Source: Mesostigma viride (Eukaryota > Streptophyta > Mesostigmatophyceae > Mesostigmatales > Mesostigmataceae). From it: a stretch of DNA of 64,000 nt. Position numbers and translations under genes: made by a program. This document shows, in pieces, positions 34,371 through 46,635 of this stretch (its first letter is position 1; every line of letters starts with the position of its first letter). The notes beneath the pieces are model-generated. The model was not told where the DNA came from and did no database searches. It worked only from the letters and a program-made list of their open reading frames with translations. The stretch spans positions 1 through 64,000 of the forward strand of contig RPFO01000485.1 in assembly GCA_009746045.1 (NCBI GenBank), given 5' to 3'.

Positions 34371-34560
34371 GAATTGAATTGTAACATAACTCCGTTGGGA
34401 GTATATGTAGCACATAGCCCAGAGAAGGGGCATATGGCCTATCATACATTCTAGGCTACTTCATGCAAGGGTGGGAATGTAAGCTACCCCTGCTCTAGGT
34501 GCACCAGGGCACCTGCACCCTCATGGTCTATCACGCTATGCCCGGGTAAGGGGGCATATG
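34371..34560 (-). mobile_element. LINE 3' end with AATTG tail
   Basis: On the minus strand it ends ACTCCCAACGGAGT, TATGTTAC, then AATTC repeats (seen as GAATTGAATTGAATTG at about 34358-34380). Matches 17180-17372 and 58014-58196. Confidence 0.78.
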
Positions 34561-34805
34561 CACATAGCAAGGCCATATGCACATATATACAGCCATGTCT
34601 AGCCACTGTTCATAGTAGTATTCATATATCTTTGTCTATTCGTCACAAAAGCTGTGTTATATTATCTGTGAAAGGTCTGAACAGTTAGCAACACAGTTGG
34701 TGGGAGTTGGCCATACCGTTACCAAAGAACTTTGCATCCAAGGTTGAGTGATTAGCTGGAAACTAGCAGGTGTTGCATGGACCAGTGAACCCAATGACAC
34801 TTGAT

Positions 34806-35325
34806 GGACCTGAAGTTTTGTGTAATGTCTGAAATGATGATTTTTAACATGTGCGCTTGTTTTCAGCCTCAACTGAGCACATCTGGCATGGGAAACTGCA
34901 AGAAATGTGGCGGAAATGCAAAAAACGCACATTTTTGCTCACACTTGCTAGCGAGCTGTCAATGAATGAAGTACAACGGACCTGAATTTTTGTGCAATGT
35001 CTACAATGATGATATTTAATATGCTTGCAAGTTTCCAGCCCCAACTGAGCACATCTTGTATGAAAACTGTCATGAAATGCGTTTAAAAAACGCGGAAAAT
35101 GCGCATTTTTGCTAGCATTTGGTGGCATTTTGTTACCAAATACAGTACGATGGACCTGATTTTTTGTGCCATGTCTACATTAATGATGTGTAACGTGATT
35201 GCAAATTTCCAGCCTTGGCTGAACACATCTTCTATGGAAACTGCAATGAGATGTGGTGAAACAGTGCGTTTTTGCTAGCATTTGGTGGCAGTTTGTCACC
35301 AAATGAGGTCAGATGACCATGGGAC
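34806..35325. repeat. Three 173-bp diverged tandem repeats
   Basis: GGACCTGA(A/T)(G/T)TTTTGTG recurs at 34806, 34979 and 35152, each followed by CAACTGAGCACATCT-like and TTTTTGCTAGCATTTGG-like phrases. The length is in the range of nucleosome-size satellites. The ORFs at 34657-35128 follow the repeat period and are not called as genes. Confidence 0.82.
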
Positions 35326-35877
35326 CTGGTGCACAGTTGGTAGACATGGGCATTAGCCTACCTGCAAACAGCCAGATCAGGAGCTCTTTATTTGCATATT
35401 AAATGGTATTTGTTTATATTGAAATCTGAAAAGTTGCTAAAAATAGACATGCCAAAAATAGACCAACCGATGTCGGAAAATTCTGGAAAGTCAAATTCCT
35501 TCTACTGGTGTCCTAGACATGCTGCCTACCAATATACGAAGGCAAAATGAAAAAAGTTAAAACGTTAGCCTCCGACAATCTGGAGCGTCCGATGATGGAT
35601 CCAACGGCCGCGATAAACCCGCTAAGTTAGCGGCTCGGGTCGTCTAGCATGTTTGGACTCAATTTGCTCCATGTAGGGCTTATAAGGGCATTTTTTGGCA
35701 CTTTCATACCGTTGCCGACGTCACAGGCAAGCAGTTGACCACCATAGATTAATAGGCGGCCAAGTCTGCAGCTACCGCTGCAGTCACCCAGAGGCCAGAA
35801 TGCAGTGCAGCAACGCCAACACAATATTGTCATAAAGAATTTAATTCCAGACAGGCGCGGCTGCAAAAGCCAATGAG

Positions 35878-36340
35878 ACAGCAAACTCACTTGCCGAGGA
35901 GCTGCGCGGCCCAGCGTTTCTGGGGGTGATGCACCTCCAGAACCGTGTTGTCATTGAACGAGCCATTCGGCTGCCAGGCCCTCTGGGCTTGGTCGTACGT
36001 CGTCACCATGGCCTCCATGCACGATAAGCGCCTCCTGCTGGGAGCCCGTCGCCTGCTCAAGGACACCGACTACAGCCTGGACGAGGACTACACGCCGGCA
36101 CAACTGAAGGCGAGGAGCGTGGTGTGGAACAGCCCCAGCGTCCAGGCGGCGAGGGAGCAACAGACACCGGGTAAGAGCGTTAAGATGCGTTTGCTTCAGG
36201 ATGGTTCCTTCGCAGCATTCTTTAACGGTGTTCCGATTAACACCCCAGGAGCAGAGTCTCGTGAGGTGTCTAGCAAGAAGGGTGCTGCCTCTGGTGGTGC
36301 CAGTACTGGTAGACAACCTTCCTCGTCGGCTCGTGGCTAA
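35878..36340 (+). pseudogene. LINE ORF1 C-terminal part, frameshifted
   Basis: One frame begins LAEELRGPAFLGVMHLQNRV and reads IERAIRLPGPL. After a frame change near 35985 it continues KRLLLGARRLLKDTDYSLDE, then DYTPAQLKARSVVW and an FFNGVPI closing strand. This order matches the ORF1 copies at 11742, 13553 and 50590 (RLPxxR, RRKRL, LDDDLTPAQ). It is followed by ORF2 of presumably the same LINE at 36794, once the 300-bp insert at 36387-36686 is set aside. Confidence 0.7.
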
Positions 36341-36386
36341 CAGGCTTCTCGGGCAGCCTCTAAATAGTCCCCCGTTCCACTACCAT

Positions 36387-36686
36387 TAATTAATTAATAG
36401 ACACGTGACTGCATCACGTGAGCATAAGTCCTCAGTGGGAGGGGAACATGGGATGGAATGGATGGTATAAGCTATCGAGGTCCTACTTACAGGGGTGTGG
36501 GCACCGCGGCCCGAATCGCTATGAATGCCATACTTGGTCACACGCGGAGCCCCCACAGGCTTGGGGGTGGTCTCCTTCATCACTACTTGCCATCTATCCT
36601 TGCGCACCATCTGCCTCCATATTACAGACAAACCAGGAGGCTGCCCGGGTGTGAGCCCGTCACGTCTAGTGTAGCACATGTCCATG
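36387..36686 (-). mobile_element. 300-bp LINE 3' fragment between ORF1 and ORF2
   Basis: A 9-bp duplication CACTACCAT (36378-36386 and 36687-36695) bounds it. On the minus strand it ends CACGTGATGCAGTCACGTG, TCTATTAATTAATTAA. It matches the plus-strand copy at 19400-20012. Confidence 0.9.
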
Positions 36687-36793
36687 CACTACCATGCATC
36701 GACCTAACAGTCGACTGAGACACATGGTGGTGCCGGTATCTCGGGCTAGAACGACGTACAGCTCTCAGCAGCAAGATTAGCAACACCCAACGC

Positions 36794-37490
36794 ATGCTAG
36801 ATTTTCTACGCCTCTGCATTGCGCAAGCATCCCCGAATACCCAGAGCAGGCGGCAGGCTCGCATCCTGCACCTGCAGGACAAAATAAATGCGATGAAAAG
36901 CACTCTTTCCTCCGCTTCCCTTCCCTCCGTTCCATCCCCACCCCCACCCCCCGCTGCATCCACCCCCATCACCCATCGCCATTCTCCCCTGGTGGGCCAG
37001 CAGGCATCCTTGGCCCTTGCAACCTTCAATGCACGCACATTGCTAGCAGATGGCGGCCATAGCTACCGGGTAGAGGAGCTCGTTGCCTTTTGCATAGCCC
37101 ATCGTGTGTCTATTCTAGGCGTGCAAGAGCATCGCCGCTCGGTGCCACTTGGCATGGTGAGCACTGATCGCCTGGCACGTGGCTGGCGGTTTTACTTCGC
37201 TGGCAGTGGTACGCCAGGCCAAGGTGGTGTTGGTCTTTTGTGTTTGCCGCTGGCAGTTGCCAGCCTCAGCACGCTGAAGTTTCTAACCCCATGCACGCCT
37301 TATGGTAGCACATTTCACCTCCACGTCGAGGGGCGGTCTAAACACCACCTCACGGTGGGGTTGGGCTACGCACCCCATAGTGGTCTACCTGAGTCGGAAC
37401 GCCAGCAGTTCTTCGAGGACTTGCATAGCCTTGAGGGGGCCACCCCGGCCCGCCACTTTTTGGTTATGCTGCTCGACGCCAATGCCAGTT
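36794..37490 (+). pseudogene. LINE ORF2: APE-type endonuclease, N-terminal part
   Basis: Starts MLDFLRLCIAQASPNTQSRR with a basic, then proline-rich linker. The endonuclease fold follows: LALATFNARTLL (the N of motif I), VSILGVQEHRR (the catalytic QE) and FLVMLLDANA (the D-x-N of motif III). This is the L1/Jockey apurinic-like nuclease that nicks the target before reverse transcription. Coding identity ends near 37490, where an AT-rich junction leads into repeat S; the open frame to 37564 is non-LINE sequence. The remaining endonuclease and the RT are missing. Confidence 0.88.
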
Positions 37491-37508
37491 ATTTTTATTT
37501 ATTTTTAT

Positions 37509-38624
37509 GTCGTTGTTCGTCTGTTTCTCTCCCTCGCAACTGGTTTGTTGTCTTCATGGGGTGAAATAGTTCGAGCAGCCCGGAGCAGCCCCCGTGAGTG
37601 GTTGCATGCAGTCAGTTGCCATGAGGATGGACTGACGGATACGGCAATGTATTGGTTTTGTTAAGAATGTGTGTAGGACTGAGAACGAGACAAGGGACAG
37701 GGCCTTCGGGCAACCCTGGTCGTCGTTGGCATGCGTGCCAGTAGGAACTAGGTCGGGAACACACGCGCACTGCCGCCACAAGGGGCCTGCAGTGGCGTCA
37801 CCCAAGGGGCCTCACAGCTGCTCTTATAACTACAACATTACAACTCGACAGTCTTTGTAATTCGTCGGCTGCCTAGATAGATGTTGTCATTAGAATGCTG
37901 TTAGATAGATGTAGTACGTAGCCAATGTAGATAGATTAGACCGGTAGGAATGTTGCACCCATCCATCCATCCATCGGGGTTAATGCTCCGTGACTCCCCA
38001 ACGGGAGCACGAGTCTAATTAATTAATTAATTTGTAATTCGTCATGTATCTCATTGGAATTGAAAGGTCTTTTGGTTGCTTTGATGATAAAGCATTGTCT
38101 CAAGAATCGGCTGATTGGGCCGGATTGCCTGTCATGAAGGTGGCGGTGCCGTAAAGGACCGCACCTTTCATTCACATTTTAAACGGACGAACAACCCATG
38201 ATGGGTTCAGTCCGGCCAGCCTGGGGGTTCCTCCTGCTTCACCCAGGGAAGCACAAGGAAGAGGTTATTGCTTAGCCTTCAAAAGCATCTGAAGAGGTTA
38301 GGCTTTTCCCTGTAAAAGCCATTGAAGGGGTTATTGCTAAGCCTTTAAAAGCATGCATGTTAAGGTTGTTGCTGCATGATCCTGGAAAAGCATCTGTGAG
38401 CAGCTGGAATTTATTTTTGGCTGCTGCCTGGAATGACGCCCTCTTTGGGCTTCCTTCTTTTGTGTGAGATCGATGCCTTTCTTTCACTTTTTGCTCTCAC
38501 GTTGTTGTGAGCTAAAGAGTGGGGGGGGAGGTGGCATATCACACACATGATTACTGCTGATAGTGGATGCATTCCAAGTAGCGGTAATGACCAGTCCAGG
38601 ATGATATGGCACGCGAACGCGACA
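37509..38624. repeat. Repeat S, copy 1, with the empty copia-2 and copia-1 target sites
   Basis: 37509-37866 matches 39157-39480 plus 55183 onward, and shows the copia-1 target uninterrupted (GCTGCTCTTATAACTAC). 38031-38182 and 38530-38565 match 55210-55401. 38561-38624 matches 5383-5446, showing the copia-2 target TAGTG uninterrupted. A 347-bp piece (38183-38529) is absent from copy 2. The nature of S is unknown. It carries a short ORF shared by both copies (MATDC... on the minus strand) that I do not regard as a gene. Confidence 0.85.
37867..38030 (+). mobile_element. 164-bp LINE 3' fragment with 13-bp target duplication
   Basis: TTTGTAATTCGTC occurs at 37854-37866 and 38031-38043. The insert ends GGTTAATGCTCCGTGACTCC, CCAACGGGAGCACGAG, then TTAA repeats. 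The uninterrupted target is seen at 55213-55230. Confidence 0.92.
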
Positions 38625-39156
38625 GCTGTCGCGTCCGTGATTTATCACGTCCGCAATTCAGATTTTAGCGCTACCATGGTACGAGTAGCTACCAGATTTT
38701 AGCGTAATTCTGACGTCCGCAGCCTTGTGCGGGTTGCTATACCGCGGCCCGGTACTGACGCCGCGGATCTCAGTTGTACTTACGCGCCAAGTCCGCTGAA
38801 TTTGCTGACGGAACTTTTGGGCGGACCTGAATTTCACTGACAATGATTTGTCACAAGGGCAGTTTGCCGAATGCTGGTACACAGCAAGCTGGCGAGGCAC
38901 TGAGCAGCTGTGCAATTTCAGGATGTCAACGTGGGACACCAGACACAAATGCAAGGAAGCCCCAGGCGGTGCCTGGCATGGCCGATAGATTTGCCCTTGT
39001 ATATATTTGTGTTCGCTTGACAGATAAAGCTTGAAGTTTAGCTTGTCGGAAATTAGACAATGTTATGATTGGCTGATGTCTAAAGTGGCGCTAGTGGCGC
39101 CAGCCGCCAGGCTTGAGCTTTGAGCAGTATAGAAGGATGAGCAACAAACCATGGTG
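38625..39156. other. Intergenic, nothing recognised
   Basis: Contains ACGCGACAGCTGTCGCGT, a palindrome, at 38616-38633. No gene supported. Confidence 0.45.
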
Positions 39157-39480
39157 GTCGTTGTTCGTCCCGTTTCTCTCCCTCGCAACTGGTTTGTTGT
39201 CTTCATGGGGTGAAATAGTTCGAGCAGCCCGGAGCAGCCCCCGTGAGTGGTTGCATGCAGTCAGTTGCCATGAGGATGGACTGACGGATACGGCAATGTA
39301 TTGGTTTTGTTAAGAATGTGTGTAAGACTGAGAACGAGACAAGGGACAGGGCCTTCGGGCAATTAACCCTGGTCGTCGTTGGCATGCGTGCCAGTAGGAA
39401 CTAGGTCGGGAACACACGCGCACTGCCGCCACAAGGGGCCTGCAGTGGCGTCACCCAAGGGGCCTCACAGCTGCTCTTAT
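39157..39480. repeat. Repeat S, copy 2, left part (target of copia-1)
   Basis: Matches 37509-37836 and stops at CTTAT (39476-39480), the copia-1 target duplication. The right part continues at 55183-55401. Confidence 0.9.
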
Positions 39481-40179
39481 AGTTAACGTTCTTAGCAAAC
39501 GCAATGTAAAGGATATGGTTGCAATGCAGCAATATGTGAATATGGTTGGAAACGGAGCTTTGTTAAAATTGGATAATGTTACAACGCTCACACACTTGAG
39601 GCTTGTACACGAGTTTGCCAAGTCAAGGCAACACACGTGAGGCGGGCTCGCAAGAGATGCCCAATTGGCACTGGCCTATTCTTTATATACTTGTGCACTG
39701 TGCTTTGCTAGCCCTGAGCAGCCTAGGAGGCCTGCTCAGTAATAACACGCCCAGTACAGTATTCACAACCTGTACAGCGCCCAGATCCTATACAGTAGGT
39801 CTGCCATACAGGCACAGTGACCACAGAGTACAGTCACCACAGTGATTATTGCATCTGCACCTAGAAGTCCAGGACTAGGCCTGCGGTACCAACAGACCAC
39901 AGGTTAAGGTTCCTATTTCCTGCGTACGACGTATTAATCCAATACCGTTGTAGGTTCAGCACCTAATTCCTGTCAGCCCAGGAATTACTGTCGACCCCAT
40001 ATGTCGTCGGCAAATATTCACGTCCGACTTAGAAGAACAGCCGGCTCGCGCTCGCGCGCGACCGGGAAGTCGGAACGCCATAACTTTCTTGATACTTGTC
40101 GGAATGAACTCGTTCCGGTGCCGCTGGAATCGCAGAGAAATGCCGAATCAGGATCACGCAAATGCGCTTGGCGTTAACT
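39481..40179 (-). repeat. 3' LTR of copia-1
   Basis: 699 bp, AGTTAACG...CGTTAACT. Nearly identical to 54484-55182 with a few substitutions. Confidence 0.94.
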
Positions 40180-40926
40180 CCAATCCTTTCTTTTCTTGAG
40201 CTGTAGCAGCTCACACAAGTCTACATACAAACACACACAATGGGTACTGGACATCCTCCCCGACTACAAGTCACAACCCGCTGGGCATGACAGTCAGCTT
40301 GGATTCCTTATTATATGTACATAGCACCCATACTGGTTCAGGAGCACAAACAAATTACAATGAGTCGCTATCCCTTCACGGGAGGCTCGTTGTGTTACCC
40401 ATGTACAAGAGGTTGGCCAACTGTGGTAGCCCATAGGTGTTCAGTTAAGAACTTGAGAAGTATGTACAACCTTCAGGACCTTAGGCGAAACCCCACAGAT
40501 CACCCACAACAGCTCATCAGAAAACATTGCTGACCCCCAGACGGGAGTCGGCGCCGGTCTGCTGCCCCTTATCGAACCAGACACAACATCTACGCGAAGC
40601 ACATGCAAAACACAAGCTCCTATACTCGTTCCAACCGTGGAAAATCAGGGGACCTGTCGCCACCTCACCAGCATGGTGGATGGGTCAGCCAGTCCGTGAA
40701 ACTCCGCCTTAAGACGGCACCAGGGAATCGAACCCCGCCCACAAACCACAGATCTGGGGAAACCTCAGACTGAGATGAAAACCCCAGATAGACATCTCTC
40801 CATCAGAGACAATGTCAGACATTCCCACACCAGAGACATGTCTCACCCCTCAAGGTGTGCTCAGGATTATGTACAATCAAGCTCCCAGCCTGATATCCAG
40901 AGACTTAAGCACCCAGCTCTCAGCTT
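40180..40926 (-). other. 3' untranslated region of copia-1
   Basis: Between the RNase H stop and the polypurine tract. On the minus strand about 40718-40745 reads GGGCGGGGTTCGATTCCCTG, a tRNA B-box-like phrase of unknown meaning. No ORF is supported. Confidence 0.55.
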
Positions 40927-41714
40927 TTAGACAGATAGACCGACTTGACAGTCAGCATTCATGAGCTTCCTCAGTACATTGTACTGGGCTGCTGGGGCCT
41001 TGTGTGGCAGCTTTGTCAATGCATCAGCAGGGTTTTCCTCGCCAGGGATATGCTTCAAGTCAACCAGACTGGCCAACTCCTTCAGCAACAAATAATCCAG
41101 GTCCCGGCTTCTGGCCAGCTGCTTGTGAACAAACTGGACCATACCCATGCTGTCTGTTAGCAACAACGTCTCCATCTGCAAGGTCCAAGGGGTAACTGAA
41201 GCCAGCTCCAGCATTAACTCCTTTATGTACAAGCTGGACTGGATCCCCTCGCATATGGCCCTGCATTCTGCCACATCTGAACTGATACAGACCCTCTTCT
41301 GCAGTCTGCTGTACCAGCTGAACAAACTTGCCCTGCTCTGATAAAAAGCAAACAGAGCAGCAGATCTCCCCCTGACCTTGGTAACCTGGCGAGCATCCAT
41401 GGAACTGTCAACAAAGATCTCCAAGGTGATAGGCTGGGCAAAGTCAATCCCAGACAAAATCAGATCAGGGGTACTCTCCACCAACCGGGCTATGACTCGA
41501 GGCTTCTCATTCTCAAGCACCTCATCAGGCATTCTGCTATGGACCATCAAAGACGGACCACAGATGCTGGCAAACCAGGCCCACATGCCTCTCAACTCAG
41601 GTCCTGCAGCCTGGGTGATCTTCTCTGGCAAGGCCTTCACAATGGTCTGTTTATAATCTCCTCCAGCCTGAAGCCTGATACTCCACTCCCCATCCCTCAC
41701 TAGAAAAGCATATG
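40927..41714 (-). pseudogene. Copia-1 RNase H domain and end of pol
   Basis: Minus-strand coding for the last part of a copia-type pol: the connection region (SIRLQAGGDYKQTIVKALPE), then RNase H with its acidic residues in LEIFVDSSMDA, SSDVAECRAI and LLLTDSMGMV, and the copia closing motif HIPGEENPADALTKLPHK. RNase H degrades the RNA strand during reverse transcription. The N-terminal codons shown by the open frame (MHVTGPVTG) come from the foldback-like insertion. The natural upstream sequence is at 47283. Confidence 0.88.
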
Positions 41715-42760
41715 ACCGGGCGGTAACACGCCCGGTAACACGAACGAACCCGGTAACGGGGCCGGTAACATGCACGGACCCATGTTACCGGCCGGTAACA
41801 GGGTCCGTTCCGGTTACGGCCGCAGTTACCGGAACGTGCCCGGTAACGTGAACGTGGCCACGTTCGGGTTACCGGGCAATAACCAGAACAAGCCCGGTAA
41901 CAAGGCCTTGTTATCGGGCCGGTTCAGGTTACCGCCCGGTAACCGGAACGAGACCACGTTCACGTTATTGCCCGGTAACAAGGCCTTGTTACCGGGCTGG
42001 TTCAGGTTACCGCCCGGTAAACGTTCAGGTTACCGGTCAGGTATTGGGGTCCGTTTACTGTACGATCCCGGTATTCGTCCCGTAGGTTACGACCTCGTAT
42101 GCTTCTCGCGTACACTACCGGTACTACAATCATGTCGTTATGTCGTTCTGAATTGCAGTCACCAGGATGTCACTTAGAATTTCACTTAGCATTTCGGTCA
42201 ACCTAACCCCTAACACCCATTTACCCGGGGGAAAAAAAAAATGAATGGGATTTGCAGCAAGGCTCATGCAAGACGAGTTTCATTTTCATAAAACATTTCA
42301 TTATTACATGCAGGATTACATGTCATGCACAAAAATCCAACGCCTTCACAGAAAGAAGCATATCAAGTCAACATCAAATTCGTGGCTTCTCTTCGTGGCT
42401 TGAAATACTGTTTCCATGCGGTGCTTAGGACAGATCCGGGGATGTCGGCACCGCACAGAAGCTCCATCCGGGAGCAAGTGCGCCGGGGGAAGATGTTGTA
42501 CATCCAGAGCTCGATATGTACGGGAAGCCGTCGTGTTGGAAACCGAGGTGTCTCCACAGAATTCCGCGCGCAGGCAGCTTGTGCCTTTACGGGGGAAGAC
42601 CTGCGACACAAAAACCGTGTCCGGACAAAGCAATACGGAGAAATGGCAACGGCAGATGGAGCCGGCAAAGGCCGCTTGTAAGGAAAGTGATTTTTAATGC
42701 ACGAATCAATGTATAATGCATGCTACATCGCCATCGCTTGGGCGGTGAAAAGACAAGGAC

Positions 42761-43045
42761 CAAGCACATGCACCCACCTAGCCTTCGTGCCTCCCTCCCT
42801 TGACGAGGACCAACCACATGCCCCCACCTACCCTTCGTCCATCCCGCCCTTGACGAGGCACAACCATGTGCCCCCACCTACCCTTCGTGCATCCCTCCCT
42901 TGACAAGAAACAAGCACGTGCACCTACCTAACCTTTGTGCATCCCTCCCTTGGCAAGGAACAAGCACACCCACTGACCTACTCCACATGCATCCCTCCCT
43001 TGACAAGGAACAAGCACGATCACCCTGCTACCCACTAGCATGGTA
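42761..43045. repeat. 50-bp tandem repeat, about six copies
   Basis: CAAGCACATGCACCC-like phrases begin at 42761, 42811, 42861, 42911, 42961 and 43011, each with CATCCCTCCCTTGAC in between. Confidence 0.9.
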
Positions 43046-43559
43046 GCAAGGCAGACCTTACAATTGCATGTGATGTTTATCGGTAGAAACTGTTAGACAA
43101 CTAGCAAACGAGCCAGCCGGTGAAGAGCAAGGCACGCATGCAAGGAATTTGTCGTTGCCTATGTCTACCCTTGTGTTTGTCACTGCAGTTGATGGAAAAA
43201 GAGTGCTTAGAAAGCAAGAATGCTTTAACGTTGGTAATAGCAGAGGTGGCGGCAGCAAAAACACTGCGGATGGTTTCCAGCACTAATGTGGATAGTGATA
43301 ATGCATGCCACTTTACGGGACCATACAAACCACAACAAGGATAAATCGTGAGAGCAAAAACAGGGGAGTACAAAATGGCCGGCTTACCTAGCAACAACAA
43401 AAAAATTGCATGAAAAACGAGACAACTCACCTTTGTCGCAGCAGTGACCATATCAGACAGCTCACAAAAACTTGTTGATCCTTGAAACTTCCTGCTTGAA
43501 GGCAGCCACCAACGGTGTGGAGTTTTCACCCCAGTCCTTCTCAACAGCCAAGGGAAAGG
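43046..43559. other. Interior of the foldback element, nothing recognised
   Basis: Overlapping short ORFs only (43101-43544 minus, 147 codons). No motif known. Confidence 0.4.
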
Positions 43560-44245
43560 GAAAGAGAGAGGAGGGGTGCGGGAGGAACAAGAGAGCGGGG
43601 GTGGGAAGGGGGAGAGAGAGGGAGAGAGAGGGGAGAGAGGGGAGCGAGGGGCAGCGAGGGGGAGCGAGGGGGGCGAGGGGGAGCGAGGGGGAGCGAGGGG
43701 AGGCGAGGGGGAGCGAGGGGAGCGAGGGGAGCGAGGGGGGCGAGGGGGGCGAGGGGGGCGAGGGGGGCGAGGGGGGCGAGGGGGGCGAGGGGGGCGAGGG
43801 GGGCGAGGGGGGCGAGGGGGAGCGAGGGGGAGCGAGGGGGAGCGAGGGGGAGCGAGGGGAGCGAGGGGAGCGAGGGGGGGAGGGGGGCGAGGGGGCGAGG
43901 GGGGCGAGGGGGGCGAGGGGGGCGAGGGGGAGCGAGGGGGAGCGAGGGGGAGCGAGGGGAGCGAGGGGGAGCGAGGGGGAGGGGGAGCGAGGGGAGCGAG
44001 GGGGAGCGAGGGGCAGCGAGGGGAGCGAGGGGGAGCGAGGCGAGGGGCAGCGAGGGGGAGCGAGGGGAGCGAGGGGGAGCGAGGGGAGCGAGGGGGCGAG
44101 GGGGGCGAGGGGGGCGAGGGGGGCGAGGGGGGCGAGGGGGGCGGGGGAGGAGGGGGAGCGAGGGGGAGCGAGGGGGAGCGAGGGGGAGAGAGAGGAGAGA
44201 GAGAGGGGAGAGAGAGGGGAGAGAGAGGGGGAGAGAGGGCTACTA
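43560..44245. repeat. GAGCGAGGGG purine-rich array
   Basis: About 690 bp in which nearly every base of the plus strand is A or G apart from the C of GCGAGG. Units are GGGGAGCGAGG and GGGGGGCGAGG. Long Arg/Gly/Glu or Pro/Ser/Leu ORFs in all frames are repeat artefacts. Confidence 0.97.
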
Positions 44246-44249
44246 AAAT

Positions 44250-44940
44250 TCACCAAGCAAGCATGCAAGGAAGCAAGGCCGGACTAACCGAGGAAGCAAG
44301 GGACTAATTAAATTCAGCAAGCAAGCAAGAGTGGCTAACCAAGGAAGCAAGGGCCTAACCAAGGAAGCAAGGGACTAATTGAATTCAGCAAGCAAGCGTA
44401 CATGCGCGCAAGGAAGAGAGTGGCTAAAAAAGGAAGCAAGGGCCTAACAAAGGAATCAAGGGACTAATGAAATTCAGCAAGCAAGCAATTGCAAGCATGC
44501 AAGGAAGAGGGGCTAACAAAGGAAGCAACGGCCTAACAAAGGAATCAGGGGACTGCTTCCATTCAGCAAGTGGTCAAGCATGCAGGGAAGGAACGGCCTA
44601 ACCAAGTAGGCAGGGTCATATCAAAGGAAGCAAGGCATTAATTAAATTCAGCAAGCATGCAAGGAAGAGTGGCTGACAAAGGAAGCATGGGAATAACCAA
44701 AAGCAAGGGACTGATTACATTCAGGAAGCACGCATGCAAGGAAGCAAGGGAATAAAGCAAGGAACTAATCAAATTCAGCAAGCGACTATACAACGAAGCA
44801 AGGGCCTAATCAAGGAAGAAAGCAACCACGCAAAGAAGCAAGCAAGCAGGCAAAAACGGAAACAAGCATGCAAGGAAGCAAGGGGTTTATCAAAATCAGC
44901 AAGAAAGCAAGCATGCAAGGAAGCAAGGAGCAAGTGAGGG
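44250..44940. repeat. AAGCAAGG / GCAAGCATGCAAGG irregular repeat
   Basis: Some fifteen imperfect units of GGAAGCAAGGGACTAA and AAATTCAGCAAGCAAG. No coding support. Confidence 0.88.
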
Positions 44941-46500
44941 ACCAAGGGACTAATCAACTTTATGACACTTACCACGCAGAAGGGACAACCTCATGGCCGC
45001 GGAGAAGATAACACTCCGTCCCTCCTGTTGCGATTGCAAACGGGAGAAAGAATAGTGGTGATGTGAGGAATGAATTCCAGTGCAAAATTAGGAAAATACC
45101 TTCAATAACAAAGCTAGTAAGTAGGTAAGGTAATTAAAAAGTAGGTAGCAAACTGATGACAACACGCACATACTCACGCATGGACCAACCAAGTTAGTAT
45201 CTAATCAACTATGTGGCTTATGAGGAAGCACCATGAAACATTTGACCTTACTGGCTTCATCAAAACACGTCTAGATGCTTTTCCTTTGCAAAGATAGTCG
45301 CAATTGACGCTTGGGGCCTGCATGGGATTCAGGTCTGCATGGACGTGCTTTGACAACAAACGGGCACGTACGCACGAAAATGCCAAGGACGGTACTTCAT
45401 GATGGTCATCTTCATGAAATTGACCACGCATATAAGAAGAAAAGAAATCAAGAATTCAGAGTTCATGCTATACCAAGCAACCAGCTTTTGCTCATAATGC
45501 CGCTTTTGCGGTCTATGGGCCTTCCCATGCAACCTGCCAAGCAATTCTCATAAGTATCCTTGCTCAGCTACGCCGTTGCTCATTTTCCAAGCTCAATTCC
45601 TCTTCGATCACAGCCTGTCCATGACGGCCTTGTAGGTTTTGGATAGCTCCAGAATCTCGCTCTGCTTATTCTTCGTTACTTATGTCACTCACATGTCGTC
45701 GCTACTAGAACCGCTTCTAGTGCGGTTCTCGCTGCCACCCCTGCTGCCATGCGGTCTGCACTGCAGCTCATCGCTCCATTTACCGCTCGCGTTCTCTTGA
45801 ATTGCTACCCCTGCTTACTGCCGGATTCGGGAGAGGCCTCCAGGATTGGCTCCTCGTCGGTGCTGTCGTGGAAATACAACCGCGGCTGACGTCCTAGCTA
45901 CCTAACAAGAGGCACTGTGTACGTAGTGGGAATCACCATCCTTAGCTCATTTGAGCAATTCTTGACAAACTGCCAGGCCGCATTGAAAAAACAACCAGAA
46001 TAACATCGAATTTCTCCAGGCATACTCGGTTACGGACCTACATCTAAACTGTATGTGGAAACTCTCTGAACTTCGCTGAGAGTTTTCCGTGCTGGCAATC
46101 CTTCTTTTCCCGACCTTAACGGTCCACCATTCCTGCCAGACGAATTCTGCCATGTCAACCCTATCTTGTCCCGAGCCAGCACTGTCACAAGCGCTGGCGT
46201 ACTGGCCAGCGGCGATAATGTTTCCGCCCGTCGCCATTCATGGCTTTCGTCAGTTCCGTGTCCGCCGACCGCCATCCCCGCCCCTGGTCTTCTAACGTCT
46301 TTCTTTGGAGGTAACAACCCGTCCCCCAAATTTGAAATCCGCGCGGCGAAAGTTTTGTGCCAGGCGTTAGTACGCGCAGTACATATCTGTGCTTCGAACC
46401 GTACATCAATGTGCCTCGTACTGAACGGTGCAACGTACGGCAAGCAAAACGGACTGGAAGGACACTATCTAGTATCCCGTACATAGGCAACGAACGCAAG
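44941..46500. other. Interior of the foldback element, nothing recognised
   Basis: Short ORFs on both strands (for example 46030-46443 minus) without known motif. No repeat partner in the window. Confidence 0.4.
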
Positions 46501-46612
46501 ATGTTAATTAATATGCTCCATGACTCCCTAACGGGAGCACGAGGTTAATAACGAGTTTAATTAATAACGAGTTTAATTAATAACGAGTTTAATTATGTAA
46601 TATCAAAGAGAG
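46501..46612 (+). mobile_element. LINE 3' end with a 16-bp tandem tail
   Basis: ATGCTCCATGACTCCCTAAC, GGGAGCACGAG, then three units of TTAATAACGAGTTTAA. It is the hairpin type seen at 13521, 37983 and 50175. Confidence 0.78.
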
Positions 46613-46635
46613 TCAACCATGCAGCACCGACATGT

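Noticed and set aside
42761-43045. CRISPR array
   Set aside because: The units are contiguous 50-bp tandem repeats without unique spacers, in a eukaryotic chromosome.
43472-44307. Long overlapping ORFs (243-271 codons) on both strands rich in Arg/Gly/Glu or Pro/Ser/Leu
   Set aside because: They translate the GAGCGAGGGG array in every frame. No non-repeat sequence supports a protein.
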